From the NCBI GenBank assembly GCA_966211335.1, contig CBIHNF010000001.1:124001-188000 (forward strand): a stretch of 64,000 nt of DNA, written 5' to 3'. This stretch comes from JAPWJZ01 sp966211335. Lineage in GTDB: Bacteria > Pseudomonadota > Alphaproteobacteria > Micavibrionales > UBA2020. This document shows, one piece after another, positions 16,702 to 25,639 of this stretch. Under the pieces are notes generated by a model. That model was not told the origin of the DNA and searched no databases. It saw only the letters and a list, made by a program, of their open reading frames with translations. The position numbers and the translations under genes are program-made. Position 1 is the stretch's first letter; the number at the start of each line of letters is the position of its first letter.

Positions 16702-17781
16702 TTAGTAATAGCTGTAGCGCGATTGCGGCGGTTTCGGCTTCAATGCCTCCTTGGCGGCGGCGTTGGGCTTCCAGTCGGGATATTTTTTGACGACGCGCTT
16801 CACGTGGTCGTCCGATGTTGCGTTCGGGCGGAGCAGGCTGATTTTTTTGCCGCGCACATCTTCCTTATACGCCATGGTGCTGGCGACGGTGTCGCCATCC
16901 GTCGCAATCTGGCAGAGGGCGATATCAAAAGCATCGAGCAGGCCGCCGGCGAAAATATCGCGGATATCGCGCGGGCTGGCTTTTTGCGTGAGGGCCTTAT
17001 CAAGGCTGTCGTCAACGAAGATGACGTTGTATTCGGTCTTGTTCGGCCCTGCCACCACACGCCAGCTTTCCATGAGGCGCTTGCGGGTAATGCCGCTGTA
17101 GCCGCCGCCGGTGGTTTCCTTTTCGGTCGCGGGGTCGGGGAAGGGCGCAAAAATACGGTCATAGCCCGAGTAACCGGCTGGCTGTTCATGCACTTTCAGT
17201 CCGGTTGCCGCAAAAACTTCCTGCAGCAGTGCTTTGTGTTTTTTCTGGTTGCCGCGGGCGCGCAGGAAAATATCGACATCTTTAACGGCCGCGCCGTTGA
17301 AGGTGTCGCGCAGCGCGCCACCGGCGATGACGGCTTCGTCGGCCACTTGACGGAACGTTTTCAAAACTTTCAGCCATTCGGCGGGAAGTTTGGTGATGGG
17401 GTCTTCCAGCGTTTCGGCTTCCTCGCCCTTCGGCAGCGGCGCGGCGGGGAGTTCCGCCCAGTCGGTGCCAACGCCTTTAAGGCCTGCGCTGCGCAGCAGG
17501 CGGAGGTATTGCGTGTATTTGTCTTTCGCCAGCGTCCTGAACTGCGCCATCTCCGTATCGTTCGGCGCGGCGCCCCAGGTGGCGAGCAACTTCATCATCG
17601 GCAGGTCTTCGCGCACGAGGGCGAGCTTCAGGTGTTTCCAGTTGGGGCGGTCCTTGTCATTCTCCCAGAACAGTTTATCGAAATGTGCGCGCGCGGAATT
17701 AATATCGCCGCTGGCGACGATTTCGGACAGGCGGTCTTCATAGCTCGTGGGGCGCGGCCAGGGTCTGGTGGGTTGAACCAT
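16702..17781 (-). CDS. Ankyrin-like repeats fused to a nucleotidyltransferase domain
   Basis: 359 residues. The N-terminal third (about 15-100) has helical pairs reminiscent of ankyrin repeats (RLSEIVASGDINSARAHFDK; KLALVREDLPMMKLLATWG). From about 140 there is a polymerase-beta-type nucleotidyltransferase core: VIAGGALRDTFNG followed by VKDVDIFL, the GG and D-x-D hallmarks, then YNVIFVDD and a GLLDAFDIALCQIA segment supplying a third acidic residue. This resembles small phage and bacterial NTases related to the CCA-adding/poly(A) polymerase head but without its RNA-binding body. The substrate is unknown. It is a single gene with no obvious partner. Confidence 0.65.
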   Translation of the reverse strand: MVQPTRPWPRPTSYEDRLSEIVASGDINSARAHFDKLFWENDKDRPNWKHLKLALVREDLPMMKLLATWGAAPNDTEMAQFRTLAKDKYTQYLRLLRSAGLKGVGTDWAELPAAPLPKGEEAETLEDPITKLPAEWLKVLKTFRQVADEAVIAGGALRDTFNGAAVKDVDIFLRARGNQKKHKALLQEVFAATGLKVHEQPAGYSGYDRIFAPFPDPATEKETTGGGYSGITRKRLMESWRVVAGPNKTEYNVIFVDDSLDKALTQKASPRDIRDIFAGGLLDAFDIALCQIATDGDTVASTMAYKEDVRGKKISLLRPNATSDDHVKRVVKKYPDWKPNAAAKEALKPKPPQSRYSYY

Positions 17782-17949
17782 GAATCAGTCCTTGCGGGAT
17801 ATTGGAAAACGGATGCGGTGAAGATAGGCAAAGCGATTCATTATGTCAACCGTAAAGCCTTGGAAGCGTTATGCAAATAACTTGCTGACAATTCGTTGAA
17901 TTTCAGCATAATAGCGATAGCGAAATCCCTCACCTGTAAGGTTGCCACC

Positions 17950-19518
17950 ATGACCGATGCCGTCCTTTCCTCCTCCACCCGCAACAGCCTGTTTGCCTTC
18001 TGGCTGGGGGCAGCCGCTGTCACCATCGGCGTCATGACGCATATCCCGATGTTTCTGGATGCCGCGCCGAACGGCTTTCACATGGCAGGCATGGAAATGT
18101 GTCCGCAGATGATCTGGGGCATGGCGGCGATTGTGGCCGGCACCTGCCTTGCCGCTTACGGGCTTCTTCCTGCCAACTTCCGGCAGATGAAGCATGTCGA
18201 TATCGGCACCATACATGAAACAGGCGACGGCACATTAAAGGCTGCCCACTGGCAACTTCTGCTCGTGCTGATGGCGGCGCTGGTGATTGACACCATGAAG
18301 CCCGCAACGCTCGGCTTTGTCGTACCGGGCACGATGAAGGAATACGGGATTGCCAAGCCCATCGTCGCTTTCTTGCCGTTCTCGGGCCTCACCGGCACTG
18401 CCCTTGGTTCGTGGATCTGGGGCGTGCTGGCGGACAGGCTGGGCCGCCGGGCGGCTATTTTGCTCGCCGCAATCATGTTTATCGGCACCTCCATCTGCGG
18501 CGCGATGCCGACCTTCGGCTGGAACCTTGCCATGTGTTTTGCCATGGGCCTTTCCGCCGGCGGCATGCTGCCGATTGCCTATACGCTGATGGCGGAGACA
18601 ATTCCGACGCGTCACCGCGGCTGGGCGCTGGTGCTGCTCGGCGGTGTCGGGCTTGTGGGTGGCTATTTCGCCTCCAGCGGTCTGACGCACCTTCTCGAGC
18701 CGCTGTACAGCTGGCGCGTTCTCTGGCTGATCGGCCTGCCGACGGGGCTTTTGCTGATTTTCTTCAACCGCTTCATTCCGGAATCGCCGCGCTTCCTGAT
18801 TATGAACGGGCGCATGGAAGAGGCGCGTGCGGTTATGGCACGTTTTGGCACCGCAATCAGCGACGCGCCCGTGCCGCCCCAGCATCATGATGTGTCACAG
18901 GATGGTGCGATTGCGCTGCTGAAAAAACCGCTGCTGAACCGCACGCTCGCGTTGAACCTTGTCGCCCTCGCATGGGGCCTCGTTAACTTCGGCGTACTTC
19001 TGTGGACGCCCGCGAACCTCAAAGCTGCTGGTTATGATGTCGGTGAGGCGAGCAAGATTTTGTTTAATTCCAGCCTCTGGGCGCTGCCGGCTTGCGTTGT
19101 GACGGCCTGGCTTTACAGCCGCTGGAGCACCAAGGGCACGCTGGTGGTGACGGCGATTGTCACCTCGGTGGGGCTGCTGGGGCTTTCCGCGCTCGGTACC
19201 GGCCTTACCTGGCTGCACCTGTCGCCGGAAATTGTTTTCGCGCTGCTGCTGACGGGGTCAAACGGCATGATCGCCGTGCTGCTGCCCTATGCGGCGGAAA
19301 GCTATCCGCTCTATATCCGCGGCCGCGGCACGGGTCTTGTGGCGGCCAATAGTAAGGCGGGCGGCATCGCGGCGCAGGTTGTGACCATGCTGGCACTGGT
19401 GCCGCCGCTGGCGACCGCAGGGCTTTTGCTGGCGGGGCCGGTGACTATTGCGGCGCTGATTGTCGCGCACGTCGGCTATGAAACGCGCAACCGCAACCTT
19501 GAAGATCTCGATAAGTAA
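17950..19518 (+). CDS. MFS transporter of the sugar/aromatic-acid (MHS/NaiP-like) type
   Basis: 522 residues with 12 or more membrane helices. Motif A is WGVLADRLGRRAA, and the cytoplasmic loop after helix 6 carries PESPRFLIMNGRMEEAR, typical of the sugar porter and aromatic acid/niacin families. LLPYAAESYPLYIRGRGTG in the second half is another marker of those families. It has an extra N-terminal pair of hydrophobic segments (about 10-70) with a His/Met-rich loop (HMAGMEMCPQM). Organic acid or nicotinate uptake are plausible substrates. ATG 17950 was chosen over the upstream TTG because it begins the conserved reading. Confidence 0.85.
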   Translation: MTDAVLSSSTRNSLFAFWLGAAAVTIGVMTHIPMFLDAAPNGFHMAGMEMCPQMIWGMAAIVAGTCLAAYGLLPANFRQMKHVDIGTIHETGDGTLKAAHWQLLLVLMAALVIDTMKPATLGFVVPGTMKEYGIAKPIVAFLPFSGLTGTALGSWIWGVLADRLGRRAAILLAAIMFIGTSICGAMPTFGWNLAMCFAMGLSAGGMLPIAYTLMAETIPTRHRGWALVLLGGVGLVGGYFASSGLTHLLEPLYSWRVLWLIGLPTGLLLIFFNRFIPESPRFLIMNGRMEEARAVMARFGTAISDAPVPPQHHDVSQDGAIALLKKPLLNRTLALNLVALAWGLVNFGVLLWTPANLKAAGYDVGEASKILFNSSLWALPACVVTAWLYSRWSTKGTLVVTAIVTSVGLLGLSALGTGLTWLHLSPEIVFALLLTGSNGMIAVLLPYAAESYPLYIRGRGTGLVAANSKAGGIAAQVVTMLALVPPLATAGLLLAGPVTIAALIVAHVGYETRNRNLEDLDK

Positions 19519-20319
19519 TTAAGCCGGCTGCGGCTTCAAAACCAGCACAGGGCGAACCGTGGCGTTGGCATGCTGCGGCTTGATCGCGGCAGCAAAATGC
19601 TGCTTCAGTGACATATCCTTAAACACCGGCGATTGCGGCGTGATGTCCGACGTCACCATTTTCGCGCCTTGCGTGATGATATGCCCGCCTTCGCTGAAGA
19701 AATCCTTCACGCGGGCGAAGAGGTGCTGCAGCATGCCGGTTTTTGCAAGGTAAGCACCAAAAACGCCGGATGCCGTGCCGCCCAAGAAGGCCATGCCGCC
19801 ATTCTTGATGCGCGCGCGGGTGATGTATTTCACCTCGGCGCGCTTTTCCTTGGGGCCGAAGAAGCGGTCATGGAAATAATCTTTGTGGTAGCTGTAAACG
19901 GCGCTCGATGCGCCGGCGGCCAGCGCCAGCAGTGCAACGGCACCGACGGTGGAAACGCCGCCGATCATGCCGGCGACCCAGGTTAAAGCGACCAGCTTGA
20001 AGGTGCCGCCGACAATGCGGCCCGCCAGCATATCTGCCGCCTTGGTGCCGATGCTTTTCATGACGTTGCGGAAGCGGTTGTCCGGCGACTCCCAGGCTTT
20101 CCAGACGCCGCCAAAGCCCGCGGCATCGACGCCTTTTTCCAGCATGCGCAAATGGAACCGGCGTTTTTTTCCGCCTTCGGCTGCAGGCTCGGGCGCTGCT
20201 TCCATCACAGGTTCTGGGGAATTTTCGGGGGTGGCAGGGCTTTCGGAAGCGGCGGGTTTCGCCTCTTCCTGCGCATTTGTGCCGGGTTCTGTTTCTTTGG
20301 GCGGCGGCGAGCCTTCCAT
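19519..20319 (-). CDS. Hypothetical membrane protein with acidic N-terminal tail
   Basis: Not recognised. The first 50 residues are Pro/Glu/Ala-rich and disordered, then a basic stretch (KKRRFHLR), an amphipathic region, and hydrophobic segments near 108-140 (ALTWVAGMIGGVSTVGAVAL plus an Ala/Gly-rich helix) and 175-195 (GMAFLGGTASGVFGAYLA). The C-terminal third is soluble and charged. The Ala/Gly-rich helices recall the unrecognised protein at 25640-26245, but I see no clear alignment. It is a single gene convergent with the MFS gene, whose stop abuts it. Confidence 0.65.
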   Translation of the reverse strand: MEGSPPPKETEPGTNAQEEAKPAASESPATPENSPEPVMEAAPEPAAEGGKKRRFHLRMLEKGVDAAGFGGVWKAWESPDNRFRNVMKSIGTKAADMLAGRIVGGTFKLVALTWVAGMIGGVSTVGAVALLALAAGASSAVYSYHKDYFHDRFFGPKEKRAEVKYITRARIKNGGMAFLGGTASGVFGAYLAKTGMLQHLFARVKDFFSEGGHIITQGAKMVTSDITPQSPVFKDMSLKQHFAAAIKPQHANATVRPVLVLKPQPA

Positions 20320-20476
20320 GCGCGTTCCTGCTGAAGCTGTCAGGTCAAGACGTTCGATTTACCGGAGGTTTATTTATAGCTTGGCGGGCCGGCGATGAAA
20401 ACCCCAAATCTTTTTGCATAGTCTGACTTTGGCAAAAGCCGCGCGGGTGTATAAACTGGAGACCAAAGGACAAATC

Positions 20477-21142
20477 ATGAAGAACATCTATGCGGTAATT
20501 TTATGTCTCGGGCTGCTGTTGGCGGCGCGAGGCGCGTTGGCGGCAGATTTCAGGTTTGAGGATATCAAGACGCTCGACGACATGCGCGTGTATATCGAGC
20601 GCAACTATCCGCTCGGCTCGTCGCGGGAGGATGTGCGCACGGCCTTCGTCAGCCAGGGCCACGCCAAGGCGTTTGTCCGCGCCAGCGACTCCAAGACGGA
20701 AAAATACCTCTATGACATTAACCTCTGTGACCAATATATCTGGCGGTGGAATATTTCGGCGGATTACGACGGCAGCGGCCATCTGCTGCAGGTCTATATT
20801 AACGGCCGCCGCGTCTTCATGAGCGGCAAGCCCGCGCCTACGCTTGATTACGAAGACGGTGCACATACCGCCGTGATCGAAGCGATGCGCAGTCGGCCGG
20901 AAGCCGTGCATGGCGAAAACCGCATGCCCTATACCGCCTTCGACCGCGACGGTAACCCCCGCACGATTGATGACCAGTTCGTGACCGGTTATGGCCATGC
21001 GGCTGCCGACCCGAAACGCCTTGATGAAAGTGCGATGTACAAAGAAGTGGAATTATGGCGCTCCATCTTCGACCGCGACGAAGTGGATGCGATTGTCCCC
21101 TATGATGGTGTCTGCAACACGGGGCCGAAACCCAAGCGCTGA
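20477..21142 (+). CDS. Hypothetical secreted protein
   Basis: 221 residues with a signal peptide cleaved near ARGALAAD (about 22). The mature part has a motif DDMRVYIERNYPLGSSREDVRTAFVSQG, which looks like the SmpA/BamE-type helix-helix beginning that precedes a beta sheet; YIWRWNISADYDGSGHLLQVYINGRRVF would be that sheet. The remainder is unfamiliar. AAAGGA eight bases before ATG 20477 supports the start. I cannot name a function. Confidence 0.7.
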   Translation: MKNIYAVILCLGLLLAARGALAADFRFEDIKTLDDMRVYIERNYPLGSSREDVRTAFVSQGHAKAFVRASDSKTEKYLYDINLCDQYIWRWNISADYDGSGHLLQVYINGRRVFMSGKPAPTLDYEDGAHTAVIEAMRSRPEAVHGENRMPYTAFDRDGNPRTIDDQFVTGYGHAAADPKRLDESAMYKEVELWRSIFDRDEVDAIVPYDGVCNTGPKPKR

Positions 21143-21781
21143 TTAGCGCCCCGCCACCAGCAATAGTGGCTGCGTAGACTGCACCGTAACCATGCCGCTG
21201 GCGACATTGGAAATGCCATTGCCGGAGAGCGGCGGGAGCTGGATATTTTCACCCTTGAACAAGCAGTCGCCGGAAAGCGAAACCTCCGCGGCCTCGAATG
21301 CGAGCAGGGAAAATTCGCCCTGATGCGCGAACTGCCGCGAACCCTTTTGCAAAAACCGCAAAGAAGGGAAATAATCCGCGCTATAGATGACAGCTTCGTC
21401 GAAATTCGCCCGCGCCAGCATTTCGCGGTGAATTTCGCCAAGATTGGCGAGTTCGTGGTCGCGCCGTTCACCCAGAAAGCCGAACAGGTGCAGCCGCCGC
21501 CAGCCGCCGGTACGCAAACCATCAAGGCAGAAGCGGATATCGGTAATATCCTGGCTTTCCTTGAAGTGCGCGGAAATATCTTTGGGCATGTAGCCTGAAT
21601 CGCCATCGCCCGCCCAGAGGATGGGGGAGAGCGCGTAATGGATACCGCCATCCACCGCCACCTGCGGCGCGGCGCCTAAACCCAGTGCGCGCAATGCCGC
21701 GGCGTCCAGCAGCGCTGGCAGCACGGGGCCGACAAGAATTAAATCATCCCCTGTCGCCGCCGCGTCAAGCCAGCCGGTCAT
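21143..21781 (-). CDS. Thiamine pyrophosphokinase-like protein
   Basis: 212 residues with the TPK pattern: VAVDGGIHYAL, WAGDGDSGYMP (the G-D-x-D-S loop that binds the nucleotide), a QDITDIRFCLDGL segment equivalent to K-D-x-T-D, FLGERRDHELANLG (the G-x-R-x-D-H-x-L-x-N motif) and a small C-terminal beta domain. TPK makes thiamine diphosphate from thiamine and ATP. Conservation is looser than in typical ThiN, so it may be a divergent relative. It follows the DUF3833 lipoprotein by five bases. Confidence 0.75.
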   Translation of the reverse strand: MTGWLDAAATGDDLILVGPVLPALLDAAALRALGLGAAPQVAVDGGIHYALSPILWAGDGDSGYMPKDISAHFKESQDITDIRFCLDGLRTGGWRRLHLFGFLGERRDHELANLGEIHREMLARANFDEAVIYSADYFPSLRFLQKGSRQFAHQGEFSLLAFEAAEVSLSGDCLFKGENIQLPPLSGNGISNVASGMVTVQSTQPLLLVAGR

Positions 21782-21786
21782 ATGGA

Positions 21787-22329
21787 TTAGTGTTTCTTGA
21801 AAGTGATGACGAGCTCGCCGACCTGGAAGCCGAATTTGGACATCGCGACCTTATTGATCATGACCTTGTCGTCAAGCTTGTAGAGCCAGTCATCCATTGA
21901 GACGTCAACCGTTTTGCCGCCCTTCATAGGGACACGCAGCACATACTTCATGTGCGAGGCGTTACCGGCCTGCTGGCCTTTCGCTTCGCCAATCACGTCG
22001 GGCGCGGTGCCGCTAAAGGTGTTGTCGTCATTGAACTTGATCGTCCAGACGCGCGTGCTTTTGCTGCCGTCGCTGTAGGTGAACCATTCTTCCAGCTTGC
22101 CGTCGTTGCCCTTCCAACTGCCCTTCATGACAACATGGAATTGCTTTTCGACGAGGCCGGAGCGGTTGAAGAACACGCCGTCGGCGTCGATATCGCCGTT
22201 GAAGAATTCGCGCAAATCGAGCACGGGCTGGCGGCCCGCATATTCATCAATTTTTGTGCTGCTGCAGCCCGAGAGGAACATGATTGCCACCATTGAAATG
22301 AAAAAACCGAGGAAGCCGCGCATACGCAT
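21787..22329 (-). CDS. DUF3833 family lipoprotein
   Basis: 180 residues with a lipoprotein signal (GFLGFFISMVAIMFLSGC; lipobox LSGC). The mature sequence matches the DUF3833 type: QPVLDLREFFNGDIDADGVFFNRSG, KQFHVVMKGSWKGNDGKLEEWFTYSDG, TWTI-like RVWTIKF and SMDDWLYKLDDKVMINKVAMSKFGFQVGELVITF. The role is unknown; genes of this family often lie beside small membrane enzymes. Start 22329 is chosen from two adjacent ATGs (22329, 22323). It heads a two-gene unit with the TPK-like gene. Confidence 0.85.
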   Translation of the reverse strand: MRMRGFLGFFISMVAIMFLSGCSSTKIDEYAGRQPVLDLREFFNGDIDADGVFFNRSGLVEKQFHVVMKGSWKGNDGKLEEWFTYSDGSKSTRVWTIKFNDDNTFSGTAPDVIGEAKGQQAGNASHMKYVLRVPMKGGKTVDVSMDDWLYKLDDKVMINKVAMSKFGFQVGELVITFKKH

Positions 22330-22462
22330 GATGATACCCGTTAAATTGAGTGAATTCAGCCTATCAAGATAGTTTGAAACGGTCAAAAGCAAATGCCTTT
22401 GAACTTATTTGATGCGCCGCCGTTAGCGATCTGTGAACCGCCTGATTATGGAGGATGCCGTC

Positions 22463-23221
22463 ATGACGCCCGAATCGACCGACACGACCCGCCCTGAATT
22501 GCTGCGCACCCCCCTGCAGGCCGCGCCCATTTTCAATCCTCAGCTGGATGACGCTTTGTACCCCACACCCCAAACGCTGGAGGCGGCGGCACTGGAGGCG
22601 GACTCAGTGCTTGAAAACGACAAAATTCTCACCCGCCCCGTCATGCCGGAGCGCGCGAACCCCCTCCGACTGACCGATGCCCCGGAAGCGGTTGCCGATA
22701 CGGGCCTCGCCGCCAGCCCGTCGGAAGACGGCAGTTTCGTGTCTCCCTCCGTTGATGCAAATCTCATCCTCTCTAACGTTTTGCAGCCGGGCGAAATCGT
22801 CGTCCATCAGGCGTCCATCAGCCAGGGCATTTACTGGAAGGGGATTGCCGTGCTGCTCCTCGCGGTAGTCGCCGCGCTCTACGGCCTTGGCCTTGCGCTC
22901 TTCTTCATCCTCACCGGCTGCGTTGTGATGTTCATGGAATATCGCACGCGGGATTTGCTGGTGCTGGCGGCAACCGACAAGCGCGTTGTGATTGTCGGCG
23001 GCACGCTGACGCCGGAGGTGATTGAACTACCATATAACGCCATTATGGGCGTCGACGTAATGCACACGCCGCCAGGCATGTTGTTCGGCTATGGCAACGT
23101 GATTGTGCAGACGGCCAGCAACCTGCGCTACATCGTGCCTTTTGTGGCGGATGCGTCGGCCTTCCGCGATGACCTGATGCGTGTTTTACTGGCGCGGCAG
23201 GATGCAGCCCTGAACGCTTAA
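22463..23221 (+). CDS. PH-domain membrane protein (bacterial PH, YdbS/YdbT-like)
   Basis: 252 residues. The N-terminal 110 are disordered and Pro/Ala-rich. Then come a strand LQPGEIVVHQASISQGIYWK, two close membrane helices (GIAVLLLAVVAALYGLGLAL and FFILTGCVVMFM) and a PH-like beta domain: DLLVLAATDKRVVIVGGTL, ELPYNAIMGVDVMHTPPGMLFGYGNVIVQT. This is the bPH_2 pattern. Function is unknown. GGAGG at 22450-22454 is eight bases before ATG 22463 and decides between that start and the earlier GTG 22433 and ATG 22448. Confidence 0.8.
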   Translation: MTPESTDTTRPELLRTPLQAAPIFNPQLDDALYPTPQTLEAAALEADSVLENDKILTRPVMPERANPLRLTDAPEAVADTGLAASPSEDGSFVSPSVDANLILSNVLQPGEIVVHQASISQGIYWKGIAVLLLAVVAALYGLGLALFFILTGCVVMFMEYRTRDLLVLAATDKRVVIVGGTLTPEVIELPYNAIMGVDVMHTPPGMLFGYGNVIVQTASNLRYIVPFVADASAFRDDLMRVLLARQDAALNA

Positions 23222-23769
23222 GGCGAACAGAACGAGCCGATAATCTGGCAGCCCTCAATCCCTTGCTTTGTGCATTCGGAAAGCGCCGCGCCTTCCGCCT
23301 TAGTGCGAGAGCCGCCAAGCGCCGTCGCCCAGCTGCCGCTGCCATCTGCGTTCTTCTTCAGCGCCATGGCGGCGCAGGAATCGGAAAACCATAAATTGAT
23401 TTTACAGTCTGTCGGCTTGCCGGGCGTGTCGTTAGTACAGCGCTTCAGCGCATCCGCCTCCGCCTCGGCCTGAGAATTAAAGTTATAAGAATAGGCGGCG
23501 TTAAGCGTTTTGGGCGAGACGGCAATAGCGCCGAATTTGGCGATATGCGGGGCGACGGTAACGGGCCGCGGATAGACCTTACTTGAATCATCTGTGCAGT
23601 AGCGTGTGCAGCGGGAGGTGCAAAGTCCGTTGCCGCCGCCATCCACCATGCCGTTGCCGCAATCCTGATAGCATTGCGACCAGCAGCCGGCGTCAGACCT
23701 GACGGGCGCGAGTAGGAAAATCGTGATGAGGAAGAGCGCAAGGATTTTTGGCATGGCCGTCCGCTTCAT
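23218..23769 (-). CDS. Secreted cysteine-rich protein with DUF4189 domain
   Basis: 183 residues. A signal peptide is followed by a Cys-rich segment (CWSQCYQDCGNG, then CTSRCTRYCT) that suggests disulfide linkages. The C-terminal half has the DUF4189 pattern: FGAIAVSPKTLNAAYSYNFNSQAEAEADALKRC, DCKINLWFSDSCAAMAL and WATALGGSRTKAEGAALSEC. Several cysteines match the family. The function is unknown; the domain occurs in secreted proteins of alphaproteobacteria and mycobacteria. It is convergent with, and overlaps by four bases, the PH-domain gene. The start could be 23775, 23769 or 23754. Confidence 0.8.
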   Translation of the reverse strand: MKRTAMPKILALFLITIFLLAPVRSDAGCWSQCYQDCGNGMVDGGGNGLCTSRCTRYCTDDSSKVYPRPVTVAPHIAKFGAIAVSPKTLNAAYSYNFNSQAEAEADALKRCTNDTPGKPTDCKINLWFSDSCAAMALKKNADGSGSWATALGGSRTKAEGAALSECTKQGIEGCQIIGSFCSP

Positions 23770-23792
23770 GGTCACTTCGCCTATTTTAGCAG

Positions 23793-24332
23793 CTATTGCG
23801 CCGTTGTTTCAAATACCATCAGCACCGCAGGCCGCCCCGCCTCTTCCACATCCCGCAGCTTTTTAAAGCCTGCTTTTTCAGATGCTTTGCAGGCGCGCGG
23901 GTTGGACGTTTTGTGGCAGATGTAAATATGCGTCTCCTGCGGGTAGAGCTGCTGCACAATGGTATTGATATAGCGCGTGAGGTAAAGCGCGCCCAGCCCC
24001 TGCCCCAAAAGCGCAGGATTGCCGATGAACAGGTCAAGGCTGACCCCGTCTTCGACAACAATATCAGCGGAATAGTCTGGGTAGTCGGCGTTTTTATAGA
24101 CCTGGATTTTGCCGAAGGGCACGCCCTTGAGCAGCGCGATATGGCAGTGCGTCGGCTGATCGCCGCTGATGCGCGGAGTGAATTTGGCGGTCACTTCATC
24201 CAGTGTCACGGGCCGCGGTTCGTACCATTGCTGCATATGCGGCAGGTTGAGCCACTGCGTCAGCAGAGGCAGATCCGCAATGGCCAGCGGCCGGAAGGTA
24301 ATGTCTTCGGCGCTGAACGACTGGTCAGGCAT
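23793..24332 (-). CDS. GNAT acetyltransferase, AAC(6')-like
   Basis: 179 residues. ITFRPLAIADLPLLTQWLNLPHMQQWY matches the N-terminus of aminoglycoside 6'-N-acetyltransferases and related siderophore/RimJ-type enzymes. DLFIGNPALLGQGLGALYLTRYI is the acetyl-CoA loop and NPRACKASEKAGFKKLRDVEEAGRPAVLMVF the C-terminal strand pair. Chromosomal members of this group often have unknown natural substrates, so resistance cannot be assumed. Its ATG lies eight bases inside the end of the Bcr/CflA-type gene, consistent with one transcript. Confidence 0.8.
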   Translation of the reverse strand: MPDQSFSAEDITFRPLAIADLPLLTQWLNLPHMQQWYEPRPVTLDEVTAKFTPRISGDQPTHCHIALLKGVPFGKIQVYKNADYPDYSADIVVEDGVSLDLFIGNPALLGQGLGALYLTRYINTIVQQLYPQETHIYICHKTSNPRACKASEKAGFKKLRDVEEAGRPAVLMVFETTAQ

Positions 24333-25578
24333 GGGGAATCGGCAGCCCGGCTTCGACCGGCATGTCTGTCGGCCGAATGGTGCGGCGGCCGATGAGGAGG
24401 ATAATGATGCCGGTCACTGCCGTACCCGCCATGATGGCGATAGGGGGGACTGCACCCGCTTCAAACAACCCGACACCGGCGGATGCCATGGAGGCAACGC
24501 CGATTTGCAGGAAGCCGAGGAGCGCAGCCGCACTACCCGCATTGCGGCCGAAAGGCGCCAGCGCCAGCGCCGCCGCATTGGGATAGGTAAGGCCGGTGCT
24601 GGAGAGATAGAGGAATAGCACGGCGATGGTCGAATAGAGCCCCCACCAGCCGTTGATGGCACCGAGCAGAAAGACCAGCACAACCAAAGTCTGCACGCAG
24701 ACAGCGGTGAGGTAGATGCGGTTGCTCTGGAATTTGCGCGTCAGCCAAAGGTTGACCTGACTGCCACCGATAAAGCCCGCCGCCAGCATGGCGAAGATGC
24801 CGCCGTAGACCTGCGCCGAAACATGGAAGTTGGTCATGAAGATCATCGGCGATCCCGCGACATAGACAAGCAGTCCCGCAAAGGAGAACGCGCCGGAGAC
24901 TGCATAGGTATAGAAATGCGGCTCTTTCAGAATCGCCAGAAACGTCAGCAAGATTGGTTTGGGATGCAGGGAGATGGTTTTATCCGGCTGGTGACCTTCC
25001 GGCAGCCAGAGGAAAACAGCTACCGTAATTAGCACGACGATGGCAGCCAGCAGCACGAAGACCCATTGCCAACCGAAATGCACGGCGATAAAGCTACCGA
25101 CCGTCGGCGCCGCCAGCGGCGAGACGCCGAGGATGAGCATGAGGAGGGAAATGACGCGCGCGCTTTCGCTGACGGGGAAGAAATCGCGGACCATGGCCAT
25201 CGCGGCAACACCCGCCGCGCAGCCGCCGAGCGCCTGGATGAAGCGGAACCCGATGAGCATCTCAATACCCGTCGAACACATACAGCCGATGCAGCCGAGC
25301 ACAAACAGCGAAAGCCCAGCATATAAGGGACGCTTGCGGCCGAAGCGGTCGAGCAGCGGGCCATAGGCCACCTGCCCCACCGCAAGTCCCACGAAATAAC
25401 TGGATAGGGACAGCGCGATTTTGGCAACCGATGTATGCAGCGCCTCCGCCATTTGCGGGAAGGCGGCCAAGTACATATCAATCGCAAAGGGGCTGACCGT
25501 CGTCAGCACGCCGAGAATAAGGATGGTCAGTTTCGTGCCGTGGTGGCGGGCGGGGGGAGCGGTGTCGGCGGGCTGCAT
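24325..25578 (-). CDS. Bcr/CflA family multidrug efflux transporter
   Basis: 417 residues with 12 transmembrane helices. PFAIDMYLAAFPQMAEAL is the recognisable DHA1 Bcr/CflA start, GPLLDRFGRKRPLYAGL is motif A, GFRFIQALGGCAAGVAAMAMVRDFF is motif C-like and ILGVSPLAAPTVGSFI follows. The family expels bicyclomycin, chloramphenicol-like compounds or metabolites by proton exchange. It is upstream of and overlapping the acetyltransferase, a pump-plus-modifying-enzyme arrangement. Upstream, 61 bases separate it from the next gene. Confidence 0.9.
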   Translation of the reverse strand: MQPADTAPPARHHGTKLTILILGVLTTVSPFAIDMYLAAFPQMAEALHTSVAKIALSLSSYFVGLAVGQVAYGPLLDRFGRKRPLYAGLSLFVLGCIGCMCSTGIEMLIGFRFIQALGGCAAGVAAMAMVRDFFPVSESARVISLLMLILGVSPLAAPTVGSFIAVHFGWQWVFVLLAAIVVLITVAVFLWLPEGHQPDKTISLHPKPILLTFLAILKEPHFYTYAVSGAFSFAGLLVYVAGSPMIFMTNFHVSAQVYGGIFAMLAAGFIGGSQVNLWLTRKFQSNRIYLTAVCVQTLVVLVFLLGAINGWWGLYSTIAVLFLYLSSTGLTYPNAAALALAPFGRNAGSAAALLGFLQIGVASMASAGVGLFEAGAVPPIAIMAGTAVTGIIILLIGRRTIRPTDMPVEAGLPIPHA

Positions 25579-25639
25579 GGAAGATCAATTCTGCTGTCGT
25601 TTTAACAGCCGCCTTTATATCCGCTTTACCCCCTCGCGG

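Noticed and set aside
23793..25578. Antibiotic resistance cassette (acetyltransferase plus Bcr/CflA pump)
   Set aside because: Both are common chromosomal families, there is no mobile element around them, and composition matches the neighbours.
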